Assembly (NCBI GenBank): GCA_020793555.1
Contig: DQIO01000182.1
Span: forward strand, 1 to 6,297
Source: Methanosarcinaceae archaeon
GTDB taxonomy: Archaea; Halobacteriota; Methanosarcinia; Methanosarcinales; Methanosarcinaceae
Length of the DNA: 6,297 bases
Direction: 5' to 3'
Shown here: positions 1 to 5,568 of the stretch, piece after piece
Numbering within the stretch: the stretch's first letter is position 1
Layout of the letters: each line of letters begins with the position of its first letter
Notes under the pieces: model-generated
What the model saw: the letters and a program-made list of their open reading frames with translations, nothing else
Databases searched by the model: none
Told to the model about the DNA's origin: nothing
Position numbers and translations under genes: made by a program

Positions 1-302
1 TCATCCTTGCCCATATCTTCGAATTTGCTCATGATAGCGTCCCCATCTATGTATCTTCCATTCAGATATTGGAGCAATATCGCTACACCATGCTTGCAAT
101 TATTTCCATAAGGACAAGAACATCTACAACCTAAATTATCAAGATTTACAGTTGCTTTATATCTACCGGTTCCAATTATCTCACCAACCAACTGACTCCT
201 GATCTTTGTGACACTTGTAACCCTGCCATCTTCGAAATATCCCATTCCCCTCTCAAAAATGGTTTCTCCGTACACCCATTCAATCTCGTTCTCGTTAATC
301 AT
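1..302 (-). CDS. SWIM zinc-finger protein, N-terminal 100 residues (runs off left edge)
   Basis: I translated this directly. It starts at an ATG whose first base is 302 and stays open to the window edge, so only the first 100 residues are visible. Residues 59-71 read GCRCSCPYGNNCKHG around C61, C63, C69 and H71, the CxC..CxH pattern of a SWIM zinc finger, followed by a helix-like VAILLQYL. The preceding 50 residues (ERGMGYFEDGRV, then a beta-rich stretch) match the usual layout before archaeal and bacterial SWIM fingers. SWIM domains are known to bind DNA or protein and are often the N-terminal part of larger proteins, including SWI2/SNF2 helicases. What follows here is unseen, so the role is open. 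AAGGT lies 7 nt before the ATG as a ribosome binding site. It is 189 nt downstream of moeA on the same strand, so it may or may not share its transcript. Confidence 0.8.
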   Translation of the reverse strand, partial: MINENEIEWVYGETIFERGMGYFEDGRVTSVTKIRSQLVGEIIGTGRYKATVNLDNLGCRCSCPYGNNCKHGVAILLQYLNGRYIDGDAIMSKFEDMGKD

Positions 303-396
303 TTTCAAGACCTTGCACTTGTATAGTGGGATGATTGTACTTTTGTATTTGTTTTGCTATTTTTAATGCCAGATCAATACGCAATCGGCGGCGCAT
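295..396 (-). CDS. tiny basic ORF overlapping the SWIM gene start (doubtful)
   Basis: This 33-codon frame starts at ATG (first base 396) and ends at a TAA whose last base is 295, so it overlaps the SWIM gene start by 8 nt (shared GAAAATGATTAA). The product begins MRRRLRIDLALKIAKQIQK, a basic amphipathic helix, and ends in QVQGLEND. The frame is open for a further 12 codons upstream, to a TAA. The stop/start overlap is what translational coupling looks like, and the composition is protein-like. There is no convincing ribosome binding site and no family that I recognise. It could equally be the 3' remnant of a lost gene or chance. Confidence 0.25.
   Translation of the reverse strand: MRRRLRIDLALKIAKQIQKYNHPTIQVQGLEND
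358..366 (-). promoter_or_regulatory. candidate TATA box for the SWIM gene
   Basis: On the minus strand this reads TTAAAAATA. It lies about 56-64 nt before the SWIM start codon, which would give a 5' leader of roughly 35 nt. It falls inside the doubtful small ORF 295-396, so the two interpretations compete. AT-rich spacers produce such matches by chance. Confidence 0.25.
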
Positions 397-457
397 CCCA
401 GCATTGCTAAGAAAATATTTGCTAACGATTTAGCTCATTCATGTTAGTATATTATGG

Positions 458-479
458 AACATGCCGCCTGCGGCTTGTT
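458..479 (-). terminator. hairpin 13 nt after the moeA stop codon
   Basis: AACA-A-GCCG, loop CAGG, CGGC-A-TGTT on the minus strand: two 4-bp stems separated by an A/A mismatch, closing a four-base loop. It begins 13 nt past the moeA stop. No T-run follows, so it is a weak candidate for an archaeal terminator. It may instead stabilise or process the 3' end of the moeA transcript. Confidence 0.35.
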
Positions 480-491
480 GTTGCATTGTAT

Positions 492-2402
492 CTATGTAAA
501 GGAAACAATATTGCCCGTTCCGTCATAAACAAAAATCCCCGCAGGCAGCTGCTCTGCAAACTTTTCTGATACCAAACACTCGCGCAATGCCTGAATTTCC
601 CCGATTTCCAGAAGATGTTTTGAAACCAAAAGATCATAATCCTCCTCAGCGACCTTTATGAACTTCAACCCTGCCTCGTCTGCGGCAAACCGCAGACCAA
701 ATCCAATATCTGCGCGTCCGTTCTTTACCGCTTCACAAACAGCACGGTGAGTTTTTGCACCGGAATCATAACCTGTTATCGATTTTGTCATTTCACGAAG
801 TGAAATTCCCTTTTCTCCGGCAAGTTCCCCCAGTTTAATATCCAGAAGCGCGCGCGTACCAGACCCACGATTGCGATTTATGAGGCGCTGTCCAATGATG
901 TCCCCGATCTTTGAGATATCGCTGCCATGTCTAACAATCAATCCCTGCTCGCGTTTGTATCCCTTGATGAGTATGACGTCAGACAATCCCATACTTTTAA
1001 TGATAGGCGTGTTGTATTCGCCAGATGCATCCGGCATGTTGACGCCTGCAATATCGGCAGTCCCATTTGAAATTGCGCTGAAACCGCCACTCGAACCTAT
1101 GCCGATCGCCCTGATATTGAGTCCGGTCAAGTCTTCAAACACATCAATGCCTGGACAAGAACCACCTACAAATAACACATCGGGTCGCGTCACATCACCA
1201 AACATTGTCACATCCACAGGTGTTCCCGCGTCCATAAACTCAACCTCAGGTCGTATCTCGATAAAACCGTCCGCATCCGCAAGTGTGGTTATTGCGCCTG
1301 AACCTTTGTCGGCAGGATATACTTTCCCGCGCACAAGTCCAACCGGCAAGAGTTGATGCCTGCCCTTTGACCGTATGCTGGTACCAAGAACTGCGGATAT
1401 TGTTGTTTTGGAGGTGGTGCTTGCACCTATTGCGCGCCGGATGAGAGGTGCCACGAATTCGTTGAAAATGGTGAGTGCGGAAGTGGGATTGCCGGGCAGC
1501 CCGATCGTGGGCACGCCATTGATCAAACCGATCACAACAGGTTTGCCGGGTTTGATATTAATACCATGTGCGAGGGTTGTGCCTTTTTCCTCGATTATTT
1601 TGTACATGATATCCCCCGCACCGGCTGATGTACTGCCTGATGTCAGTATGATATCGCATTCCTTAACCGCAGTGTCAATTGCTTTTTCCATATCCGGTTC
1701 ATTGTCGCGGACAATTCCATACATGATGGGGATTGCATCGCATTCGATGACACCTGCATGTAGTGCGTATGAGTTTGTGTCGTATATTTTACCGGGTTCA
1801 AGTGACTCACCTGGTTGGATAAGCTCATCGCCTGTGGAGATGATGCCTACCTTTACACTTCTGATGAGGACTTTTCGTTTACCGATTGCTGAGAGTACAC
1901 CAATCTCACGGGAACCTATACGGGTACCTTTGCGAAGCACGCGCTCGCCCTGCATTATATCAGAGCCCGAGCGCATGATGTTCTCTCCGATATGAACGGG
2001 GCGGTCGATAAAAATATCATTATCCTGCCGTTTTGTTTGCTCAATCATCACGACAGCATCCGCGCCGTCGGGTATCGGGGCACCTGTGGCGATATCAACT
2101 GCTTCGCCGTCGTCTACGATAAACTTATCCGCACATCCGGCTGCGACTGTTCCTATGAGTTTTACCGAACAGGGATCGATCTCACTGGCTTGATACGTGT
2201 CTTTTGCACGAACGGCATAGCCGTCCATTACAGATCTGTTAAAAGAAGGGACATCTACAGAGGAGATAATATCCTCGGCAATGGTATGATTTGGTGAATC
2301 TTCAATAAAGATGGATTTGGCTGAAGGCTGTATCTTGATCTCACGTACAAGGATATGTGCGTCCTCAACCGATATCAGTTCACGGAATTCTTTGCGCTGC
2401 AT
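492..2402 (-). CDS. moeA: molybdopterin molybdenumtransferase MoeA fused to a C-terminal PBP-like domain
   Basis: Cytoplasmic enzyme of molybdenum (or tungsten) cofactor synthesis. MoeA inserts the metal oxyanion into adenylylated molybdopterin. Residues 1-400 carry the MoeA/gephyrin-E signatures: VPSFNRSVMDGYAV (51-64), TGAPIPDGADAVVM (106-119), STGDELIQPGE (189-199), TSGSTSAGAGD (254-264, where SGGVSVGxxD is usual) and GLPGNPTSAL (301-310). Residues about 407-630 are a PBP-like domain: GSSGGFSAISNGTADIAG (437-454), NRNRGSGTRALLD (509-521) and TGYDSGAKTH (543-552), related to oxyanion-binding proteins. The 636-residue fusion matches the longer of the two MoeA forms common in archaea, exemplified by M. 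jannaschii MJ0886. A start 34 codons upstream is open, but it would overlap the preceding gene and the extra residues look unlike MoeA, so I chose the ATG with first base 2402. It sits 11 nt behind the small membrane protein gene, implying cotranscription. Whether the PBP part binds molybdate or tungstate is inference. Confidence 0.93.
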   Translation of the reverse strand: MQRKEFRELISVEDAHILVREIKIQPSAKSIFIEDSPNHTIAEDIISSVDVPSFNRSVMDGYAVRAKDTYQASEIDPCSVKLIGTVAAGCADKFIVDDGEAVDIATGAPIPDGADAVVMIEQTKRQDNDIFIDRPVHIGENIMRSGSDIMQGERVLRKGTRIGSREIGVLSAIGKRKVLIRSVKVGIISTGDELIQPGESLEPGKIYDTNSYALHAGVIECDAIPIMYGIVRDNEPDMEKAIDTAVKECDIILTSGSTSAGAGDIMYKIIEEKGTTLAHGINIKPGKPVVIGLINGVPTIGLPGNPTSALTIFNEFVAPLIRRAIGASTTSKTTISAVLGTSIRSKGRHQLLPVGLVRGKVYPADKGSGAITTLADADGFIEIRPEVEFMDAGTPVDVTMFGDVTRPDVLFVGGSCPGIDVFEDLTGLNIRAIGIGSSGGFSAISNGTADIAGVNMPDASGEYNTPIIKSMGLSDVILIKGYKREQGLIVRHGSDISKIGDIIGQRLINRNRGSGTRALLDIKLGELAGEKGISLREMTKSITGYDSGAKTHRAVCEAVKNGRADIGFGLRFAADEAGLKFIKVAEEDYDLLVSKHLLEIGEIQALRECLVSEKFAEQLPAGIFVYDGTGNIVSFT

Positions 2403-2413
2403 GTGATCTCGAT

Positions 2414-2644
2414 CTAATTTTCTTCCATGTACTTTGCGAGGTTTTTGTTCAAATTGTAGACACGGTATGCTACATACCAAAGTCCAAGAAGATACACTGC
2501 CCATGTGATAATTGAGAGGTTTTTCAACTGTGGAATGGGGTCGAGCGCTTCAAAAGTGATGACGAGGGTTACAGGCATGAGAAGCAATATAGCAATGACA
2601 GAATCGTTCAGGTACTTTATGTTTTTAAGTATTATCTTATCCAT
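2414..2644 (-). CDS. small two-helix membrane protein, function unknown
   Basis: 76 residues from an ATG preceded at 5 nt by TAGGGTG, a good ribosome binding site. Two hydrophobic segments are clear: about residues 14-31 (DSVIAILLLMPVTLVITF) and 44-61 (SIITWAVYLLGLWYVAYR). They are separated by a short loop with acidic and proline residues, and the tail is charged (NLNKNLAKYMEEN). The short basic N-terminus and charged C-terminal tail fit an integral membrane protein with both ends inside, although this is only a hydropathy reading by eye. I do not recognise the family. The stop codon is 11 nt before moeA, so it is the first gene of a two-gene unit. Its position suggests, but does not show, a link to molybdenum or tungsten cofactor metabolism. 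Confidence 0.75.
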   Translation of the reverse strand: MDKIILKNIKYLNDSVIAILLLMPVTLVITFEALDPIPQLKNLSIITWAVYLLGLWYVAYRVYNLNKNLAKYMEEN

Positions 2645-2649
2645 GTATA

Positions 2650-2656
2650 CACCCTA
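2650..2656 (-). promoter_or_regulatory. ribosome binding site of the small membrane protein
   Basis: TAGGGTG on the minus strand, 5 nt before the ATG at 2644. It supports this start over any other in the frame. Confidence 0.55.
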
Positions 2657-2696
2657 CCACTTGATCTAAACCTGACAATAGTATAATAGTTATTAC

Positions 2697-2704
2697 TAAT
2701 TAAA
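2697..2704 (-). promoter_or_regulatory. candidate TATA box of the membrane protein-moeA unit
   Basis: TTTAATTA on the minus strand, 53 nt upstream of the first start codon. Transcription starting about 25 nt downstream would leave a leader near 30 nt. A second AT-rich match (ATTATACTAT, about 2679-2688) is closer. Either supports a promoter between ilvE and this unit, in line with the terminator just upstream. Confidence 0.35.
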
Positions 2705-2740
2705 CTTTTGAAAACATATACTACAATAAAATAATGCGAA

Positions 2741-2763
2741 GGGGACTTCTCCCCCGTAAAAAC
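2741..2763 (-). terminator. ilvE terminator: T-tract and hairpin
   Basis: On the minus strand, TTTTTT begins 8 nt past the ilvE stop. It is followed by the stem GGGGA, loop GAAG, stem TCCCC, and then by T-rich DNA (TTCGCATTATTTTATT). T-runs drive archaeal termination and the hairpin may reinforce it. This separates ilvE from the downstream membrane protein-moeA unit. Confidence 0.6.
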
Positions 2764-2770
2764 AGTGACA

Positions 2771-3649
2771 CTAAGGATTGATCGGTGTGCCGCTGTTCTG
2801 TGTTATGTGTTCAAATGCCGTGATCATTTTCTTTGTTATCGGCCCGGGTTTTCCATCACCGATCATGCGTCCGTCAACCTTTGTGATCGGAGCGGATTCG
2901 GCAGCCGTGCCTGTTACAAATATCTCGTCTGCTGTATAGAGGTCGAACAGACCGATGTTCACTTCAGTGATGGAATAATCCATCTCCTTTAAAATGTCAA
3001 TAGCTGCGGCTCTTGTTATGCCTTTTAGGTTATTGATAGTTGGCGGGGTTACGACCTTGCCGTTTTTGATGACAAAGATGTTGTCGCCGGAACCTTCGGA
3101 AATGTAGCCATTGTTGTCAAGGAATATTGCCTCGTCGCCGCCTTTTTCGTTCGCTTCGATCTTTGCGAGAATGTTGTTGAGATAATTCAGCGATTTGATG
3201 TTGGGGGAGAGCGCATCCGGCGCGTTTCGCCTGATAGTAACCGTTACTGCAGTCAAACCGACTTCATAGAGGTCGCCATACATTGCGCCCCATTCCTGTG
3301 ATATGATGTAGATATTGGGAGTTGGACATTTGCGCGGATCGAGTCCCAGATCGCCTACACCTCTTGAAACGATGGGCCTTATGTATGCGTCTGTCAAGTT
3401 GTTTTTCCGCAGGGTCTCAAGGATTACTTTTTCCATCTCCTCTTTCGACATCGGGATCTTAAGCGCGATCGCTGTTGCGGAGTCGTATAACCTGTCGATG
3501 TGTTCGTCTAACTTAAAAACACGCCCGTTGTATGCCCTGATGCCTTCAAAGACACCGTCACCGTAGAGGAAACCGTGGTCATAAAGGGATGTGGTGGCCT
3601 GGGATTGCGGCACATATTCGCCGTTTGAATAGATTAGTAGTTCACTCAT
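2771..3649 (-). CDS. ilvE: branched-chain-amino-acid aminotransferase (fold class IV)
   Basis: PLP enzyme catalysing the last step of leucine, isoleucine and valine synthesis by transferring the amino group of glutamate to branched 2-oxo acids in the cytoplasm. The 292 residues are close to the usual family length of about 300. Visible features are [10 protein letters not shown] (29-38), HIDRL with the phosphate-contacting Arg53, the Schiff-base Lys152 in [21 protein letters not shown] around Glu185, and the phosphate loop GTAAES (247-252). All expected catalytic residues are present. The ATG (first base 3649) has GAGG 7 nt upstream. It has its own promoter and terminator, so it appears monocistronic. 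The class also includes D-amino-acid aminotransferase and aminodeoxychorismate lyase. The FEGIR and GTAAE forms favour the branched-chain enzyme. Confidence 0.93.
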   Translation of the reverse strand: MSELLIYSNGEYVPQSQATTSLYDHGFLYGDGVFEGIRAYNGRVFKLDEHIDRLYDSATAIALKIPMSKEEMEKVILETLRKNNLTDAYIRPIVSRGVGDLGLDPRKCPTPNIYIISQEWGAMYGDLYEVGLTAVTVTIRRNAPDALSPNIKSLNYLNNILAKIEANEKGGDEAIFLDNNGYISEGSGDNIFVIKNGKVVTPPTINNLKGITRAAAIDILKEMDYSITEVNIGLFDLYTADEIFVTGTAAESAPITKVDGRMIGDGKPGPITKKMITAFEHITQNSGTPINP

Positions 3650-3672
3650 GTATAAGCCTCGTCAAAGGTGTG

Positions 3673-3685
3673 ATGCTATAAGCAT
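3673..3685. repeat. small hairpin in the ilvE leader
   Basis: ATGCT-ATA-AGCAT, a perfect 5-bp inverted repeat with a 3-nt loop, 24-36 nt upstream of the ilvE start. It lies at about the expected transcription start, so it could be an operator or a leader hairpin. With only five pairs, chance is also possible. Confidence 0.25.
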
Positions 3686-3703
3686 TCTTGATATTGACAA
3701 CAG

Positions 3704-3713
3704 TATATATTAA
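3704..3713 (-). promoter_or_regulatory. TATA box of ilvE
   Basis: TTAATATATA on the minus strand, about 55-64 nt upstream of the ilvE ATG, predicting a leader of around 30 nt. This is the best TATA match in the spacer. It lies within a few bases of the inferred left end of the decayed IS200-type gene, so the promoter may abut or derive from transposon DNA. Confidence 0.5.
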
Positions 3714-3720
3714 TATTTAT

Positions 3721-4116
3721 GTTGAAAAATTGATTTTTAGCCATGGCGTCAAGATTGGCTTGAGGGAAATGCACATATTCCGAAATCTTTGTTTAGAGAT
3801 ATATGATCGAAAATAAGACCTCACTGCCTTGATTTATAGAATGGAACTGGATATCGAGGTCATTGATATGGCAGTAAATTCAGATTATGCACATCTATTT
3901 ATCAAATACCCGCCAAAATATTCCGTAAGTTATATATCGAAGATGATCAAAAGATGAAGTAGCAGGATGCTCAGGAAGGAATTTCCCCATTTGAAGGAAT
4001 GTGTGGTGACCATCTGTGGGCTCCGAGTTGTTACTACGGTTCTGTGGGCGCTGGGTGGGAACATGGTTGAGAAGTATATTTCCGCGCATAATACATATGA
4101 ACATAATAAGAAATAA
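3721..4116 (+). pseudogene. tnpA: decayed IS200/IS605-family Y1 transposase
   Basis: The encoded HUH/Y1 single-strand transposase is recognisable across frames but broken. SHGV (about 3739-3750) and HIPKSLFRDI (about 3772-3801) recall the N-terminal SHGVYDIK..WIPKYRK region. From 3841 an in-frame stretch reads MELDIEVIDMAV, then HLFIKYPPKYSVSYISKMIK. A TGA follows where the family has Arg, then SSRMLRKEFPHLKE. A one-base shift gives CGDHLWAPSCYYGSVGAGW, and another shift gives MVEKYISAHNTYEHNKK ending at TAA 4114-4116. The usual HxH metal motif is YAH here (first His lost), and the position four residues after the catalytic Tyr in KYISAH is His where the family often has Gln. The total of about 132 codons fits the family. 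At least one stop and two or three frameshifts make it inactive. The start at 3721 is approximate. Confidence 0.85.
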
Positions 4117-4135
4117 TCCAAAAACGCTATACAGG

Positions 4136-4156
4136 CCCCGTACAATTTGTACGGGG
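4136..4156. repeat. strong palindrome, probable right-end hairpin of the IS200-type element
   Basis: CCCCGTACAA and TTGTACGGGG flank a single T: ten perfect pairs, realistically eight pairs with a 5-nt loop. It begins 20 nt past the tnpA relic's stop, where IS200/IS605 elements carry the subterminal hairpin recognised by TnpA. No matching hairpin is visible at the left end. A role as a terminator or an unrelated operator cannot be excluded. Confidence 0.55.
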
Positions 4157-4178
4157 TATACCGTGACTGCGAGAATGG

Positions 4179-4208
4179 AAATTCATGCTCGAAAATTGAT
4201 ATGAATTT
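4179..4208. repeat. 8-bp inverted repeat in the spacer between the transposase remains
   Basis: AAATTCAT (4179-4186) and ATGAATTT (4201-4208) with a 14-nt loop. It overlaps an imperfect hairpin, GAG..CTC, at 4171-4190. Together with 4136-4156 it makes this spacer rich in folding DNA, perhaps the tail of the IS200-type element. AT-rich repeats of this size also arise by chance. Confidence 0.3.
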
Positions 4209-4259
4209 AATATACACTTTTTGTAACTATTCAGCCCTTCTCTCATTTCACCTAACTCA

Positions 4260-4286
4260 TTTAGTTTCTCCAGTTAAGAAACTAAA
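4260..4286. repeat. 10-bp inverted repeat just after the IS66 fragment
   Basis: TTTAGTTTCT (4260-4269) and AGAAACTAAA (4277-4286) pair perfectly around a 7-nt loop. The repeat starts 8 nt past the stop of the IS66 transposase fragment. It could be a terminator for that gene or part of the element's end. No T-run follows on the minus strand. Confidence 0.45.
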
Positions 4287-4294
4287 ACATCCAT

Positions 4295-4834
4295 TTATAC
4301 ACTATCGATAAATGGAATAAATGGCTTTCCATTGAATACCGCTCCAATTGCATCAATAACAGAGAGCTTATTTTTCTTCACAGTAGAAATATACCCTCTA
4401 ATGCAGCAGAAAGAACGTGCGCCTTGAACACTTCTGAAAGTACCTGATATTTTCTGCTGCACTTTCATCATTCTGACATCTCTCTCTGCTTGATTATTGT
4501 CAAATGGTACCTCAAAATCATACATAAACCTGAGAATATCGCCTTTATAGCCTACAAAACGGTCCAGTAAATTTTTTGGTTTGGTCTGCCTCTTTCTACC
4601 ACGCTTCTTTGGTTTTGTATCGAAGGGCAATAACAAATTTTTAGAGTAAATTAGGAAATAATAGTCATTTATAGGTAAAACCGGGCAAGGAGAAGGTCTA
4701 CTCTCAATCCCCTTATCTGTTTCTTCCTCCACTTGGGTGCTCACCATGAATGTGATTCCTGCCCCCATACATTCTTCAACTTTCCCCTCGCCCCATATCG
4801 TCTTTAGTCCGCCCGACCTGGTCCCATTGTTCAT
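4295..4834 (-). pseudogene. IS66-family transposase, C-terminal fragment in a chimeric ORF
   Basis: Residues about 56-179 of this 179-codon frame are the C-terminal third of an IS66 DDE transposase. KPKKRGRKRQTKPKNLLDRF (74-93) is the linker before the last catalytic block. FDNNQAERDVRMMKVQQKIS (111-130) contains the third acidic catalytic residue, Glu117. GTFRSVQGARSFCCIRGYIS (131-150) and a GKPFIP tail finish the family signature. Intact relatives are around 450-550 residues with two upstream Asp residues, so two thirds, including those Asp, are missing and the protein cannot be active. Residues 1-55 (MNNGTRSGGLKTIWGEGKVE..) do not resemble IS66 and are richer in G+C, so the join near base 4670 looks like a rearrangement junction. 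I do not recognise the 5' part. No Shine-Dalgarno sequence precedes the ATG, and expression is unlikely. Confidence 0.8.
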
Positions 4835-5159
4835 GGCATATTAGGCGGGCTGTCAGGCGATTTTAGAATCCAATAAAAGAGCATTAGTGCTATTCATGCT
4901 GGTATAGTATCTATGTTACCAATGGGTTCACATTTTAATCCCTTTCATATCTACTTCCCAAATAATTTATCATGAATTTTATAATGACTATATCCATTAC
5001 ACATGAATGCACAAACTCACAAATAAATTGAAATTTTATACTAATAATATACAAACCGGACTATCAATGAGAAGACTTAAATACTTGGGGGTTGTATTTA
5101 ATAATTAAGGCTTGTCACAGCAGACTAGCCTGATAATAATATTATAAAGAAGAATCAAC
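4835..5159. other. AT-rich gene-free spacer
   Basis: No convincing gene or RNA on either strand. A short weak inverted repeat (AGCA-TTAG-TGCT, near 4880) is present. AT-rich TATA-like matches occur at about 5036-5052 (TTATACTAATAATATAC) and near 5077-5085 (CTTAAATAC). The second is the better placed to drive the small plus-strand ORFs that follow. Confidence 0.5.
5077..5085 (+). promoter_or_regulatory. candidate TATA box for the plus-strand small-protein genes
   Basis: CTTAAATAC resembles the archaeal TATA consensus and is preceded by purine-rich GAGAAGA, which could serve as the TFB element. Initiation near 5105 would give a leader of about 55 nt to the ORF at 5160. Unconfirmed. Confidence 0.35.
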
Positions 5160-5309
5160 ATGAATGAACAACAACAATTAAACCTGTATGGACGTAAAGA
5201 AATTGGAAATGACAAAAGAAGTTGTATGTACACTAAATGGCATGGGGCTATTAGCTTTTTTTGCGTTTGGATTTTTTTCACGTCACTAAGCATAAAAGAT
5301 AAAAATTAA
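5160..5309 (+). CDS. hypothetical 49-residue single-helix protein
   Basis: The frame from ATG 5160 to TAA 5307-5309 encodes a polar first half (MNEQQQLNLYGRKEIGNDKR) and a hydrophobic stretch at about residues 29-43 (GAISFFCVWIFFTSL), with a basic end. It looks like a single-pass membrane peptide. Its stop is 15 nt before the next start, and the next gene's ribosome binding site follows immediately, so an operon is plausible. Its own ribosome binding site is poor (AAGAAG). A different frame over the same DNA (ATG 5188 to TAA 5287-5289, 33 codons, MDVKKLEMTKEVV then GMGLLAFFAFGFFSRH) is equally protein-like, so which frame is real, if either, is unresolved. No family recognised. Confidence 0.3.
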   Translation: MNEQQQLNLYGRKEIGNDKRSCMYTKWHGAISFFCVWIFFTSLSIKDKN

Positions 5310-5310
5310 A

Positions 5311-5317
5311 AGGAGGT
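5311..5317 (+). promoter_or_regulatory. strong Shine-Dalgarno sequence before the TGA-interrupted gene
   Basis: AGGAGGT, 7 nt before ATG 5325, is the best ribosome binding site in the window. It argues that the frame at 5325 is, or recently was, a translated gene. Confidence 0.8.
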
Positions 5318-5324
5318 AATAAAA

Positions 5325-5537
5325 ATGAGTTGGATAAAGAACTTTGCAGTCATTCCATGAATTATTTTACTTGTAGCACTTGTTGAGATAACCATAGAAG
5401 AAGTTATAACAATTGGTGGGCCAGGCTTTGAACTGATAGAAAACATATTTCATCTGTTAGGCTATATATTTATAGTTTTTGTCTTGTACGTTTTATCACT
5501 GCATTTGCTAAAAAGTAAAGCGTTAAACGATGATTGA
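5325..5537 (+). pseudogene. 70-codon membrane protein frame with TGA at codon 12
   Basis: From ATG 5325 the frame reads MSWIKNFAVIP, then TGA (5358-5360), then IILLVALVEITIEEVITIGG and on to NDD and a TGA at 5535-5537. After the internal stop, 58 sense codons follow without another interruption. They encode a protein-like product: the rest of a first membrane segment (about codons 8-22), an acidic loop (EITIEE), a second membrane segment (about 43-60, HLLGYIFIVFVLYVLSLH) and a charged tail. No ATG, GTG or TTG restart exists in frame soon after the TGA. The simplest reading is a recent nonsense mutation (TGG, CGA or a Cys codon to TGA) or a sequencing error. Readthrough is the alternative. Selenocysteine is unlikely: in methanogens it is known mainly from Methanococcales and Methanopyrus, and the site lies in a membrane helix. 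No family recognised. Confidence 0.6.
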
Positions 5538-5568
5538 AGTTTAGATAAAAACACGTATATCTGACATT

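Noticed and set aside
871..2297. Long plus-strand frames opposite moeA (871-1356, 1375-1995, 1992-2297)
   Set aside because: They are antisense shadows of a clearly conserved gene with Pro/Ser/Ile-rich translations and no ribosome binding sites.
2403..2504. 34-codon N-terminal extension of MoeA
   Set aside because: It overlaps the 3' part of the upstream membrane protein gene in another frame, and its residues do not resemble a MoeA start. MQRKEFRELISVEDAH is the natural beginning.
3315..3566. Plus-strand frame opposite ilvE
   Set aside because: It lies fully inside the conserved aminotransferase gene on the other strand and has no signature of its own.
3895..4217. Minus-strand frames across the IS200-type relic
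   Set aside because: The plus strand carries recognisable TnpA motifs. The minus-strand translations match nothing I know.
4260..4290. CRISPR repeat suggested by the GTTTCT..AGAAACTAAAAC shape
   Set aside because: There is only one copy, with no spacer-repeat periodicity around it.
5105..5293. Minus-strand 62-codon frame
   Set aside because: It has no ribosome binding site and opposes the small plus-strand ORFs. The hydrophobic, Cys-rich translation looks like a reading of AT-rich DNA.
5358..5360. TGA read as selenocysteine
   Set aside because: Archaeal selenocysteine use is limited to a few lineages and to known redox enzymes. The site is in a membrane helix, and no SECIS-like element can be argued by eye.
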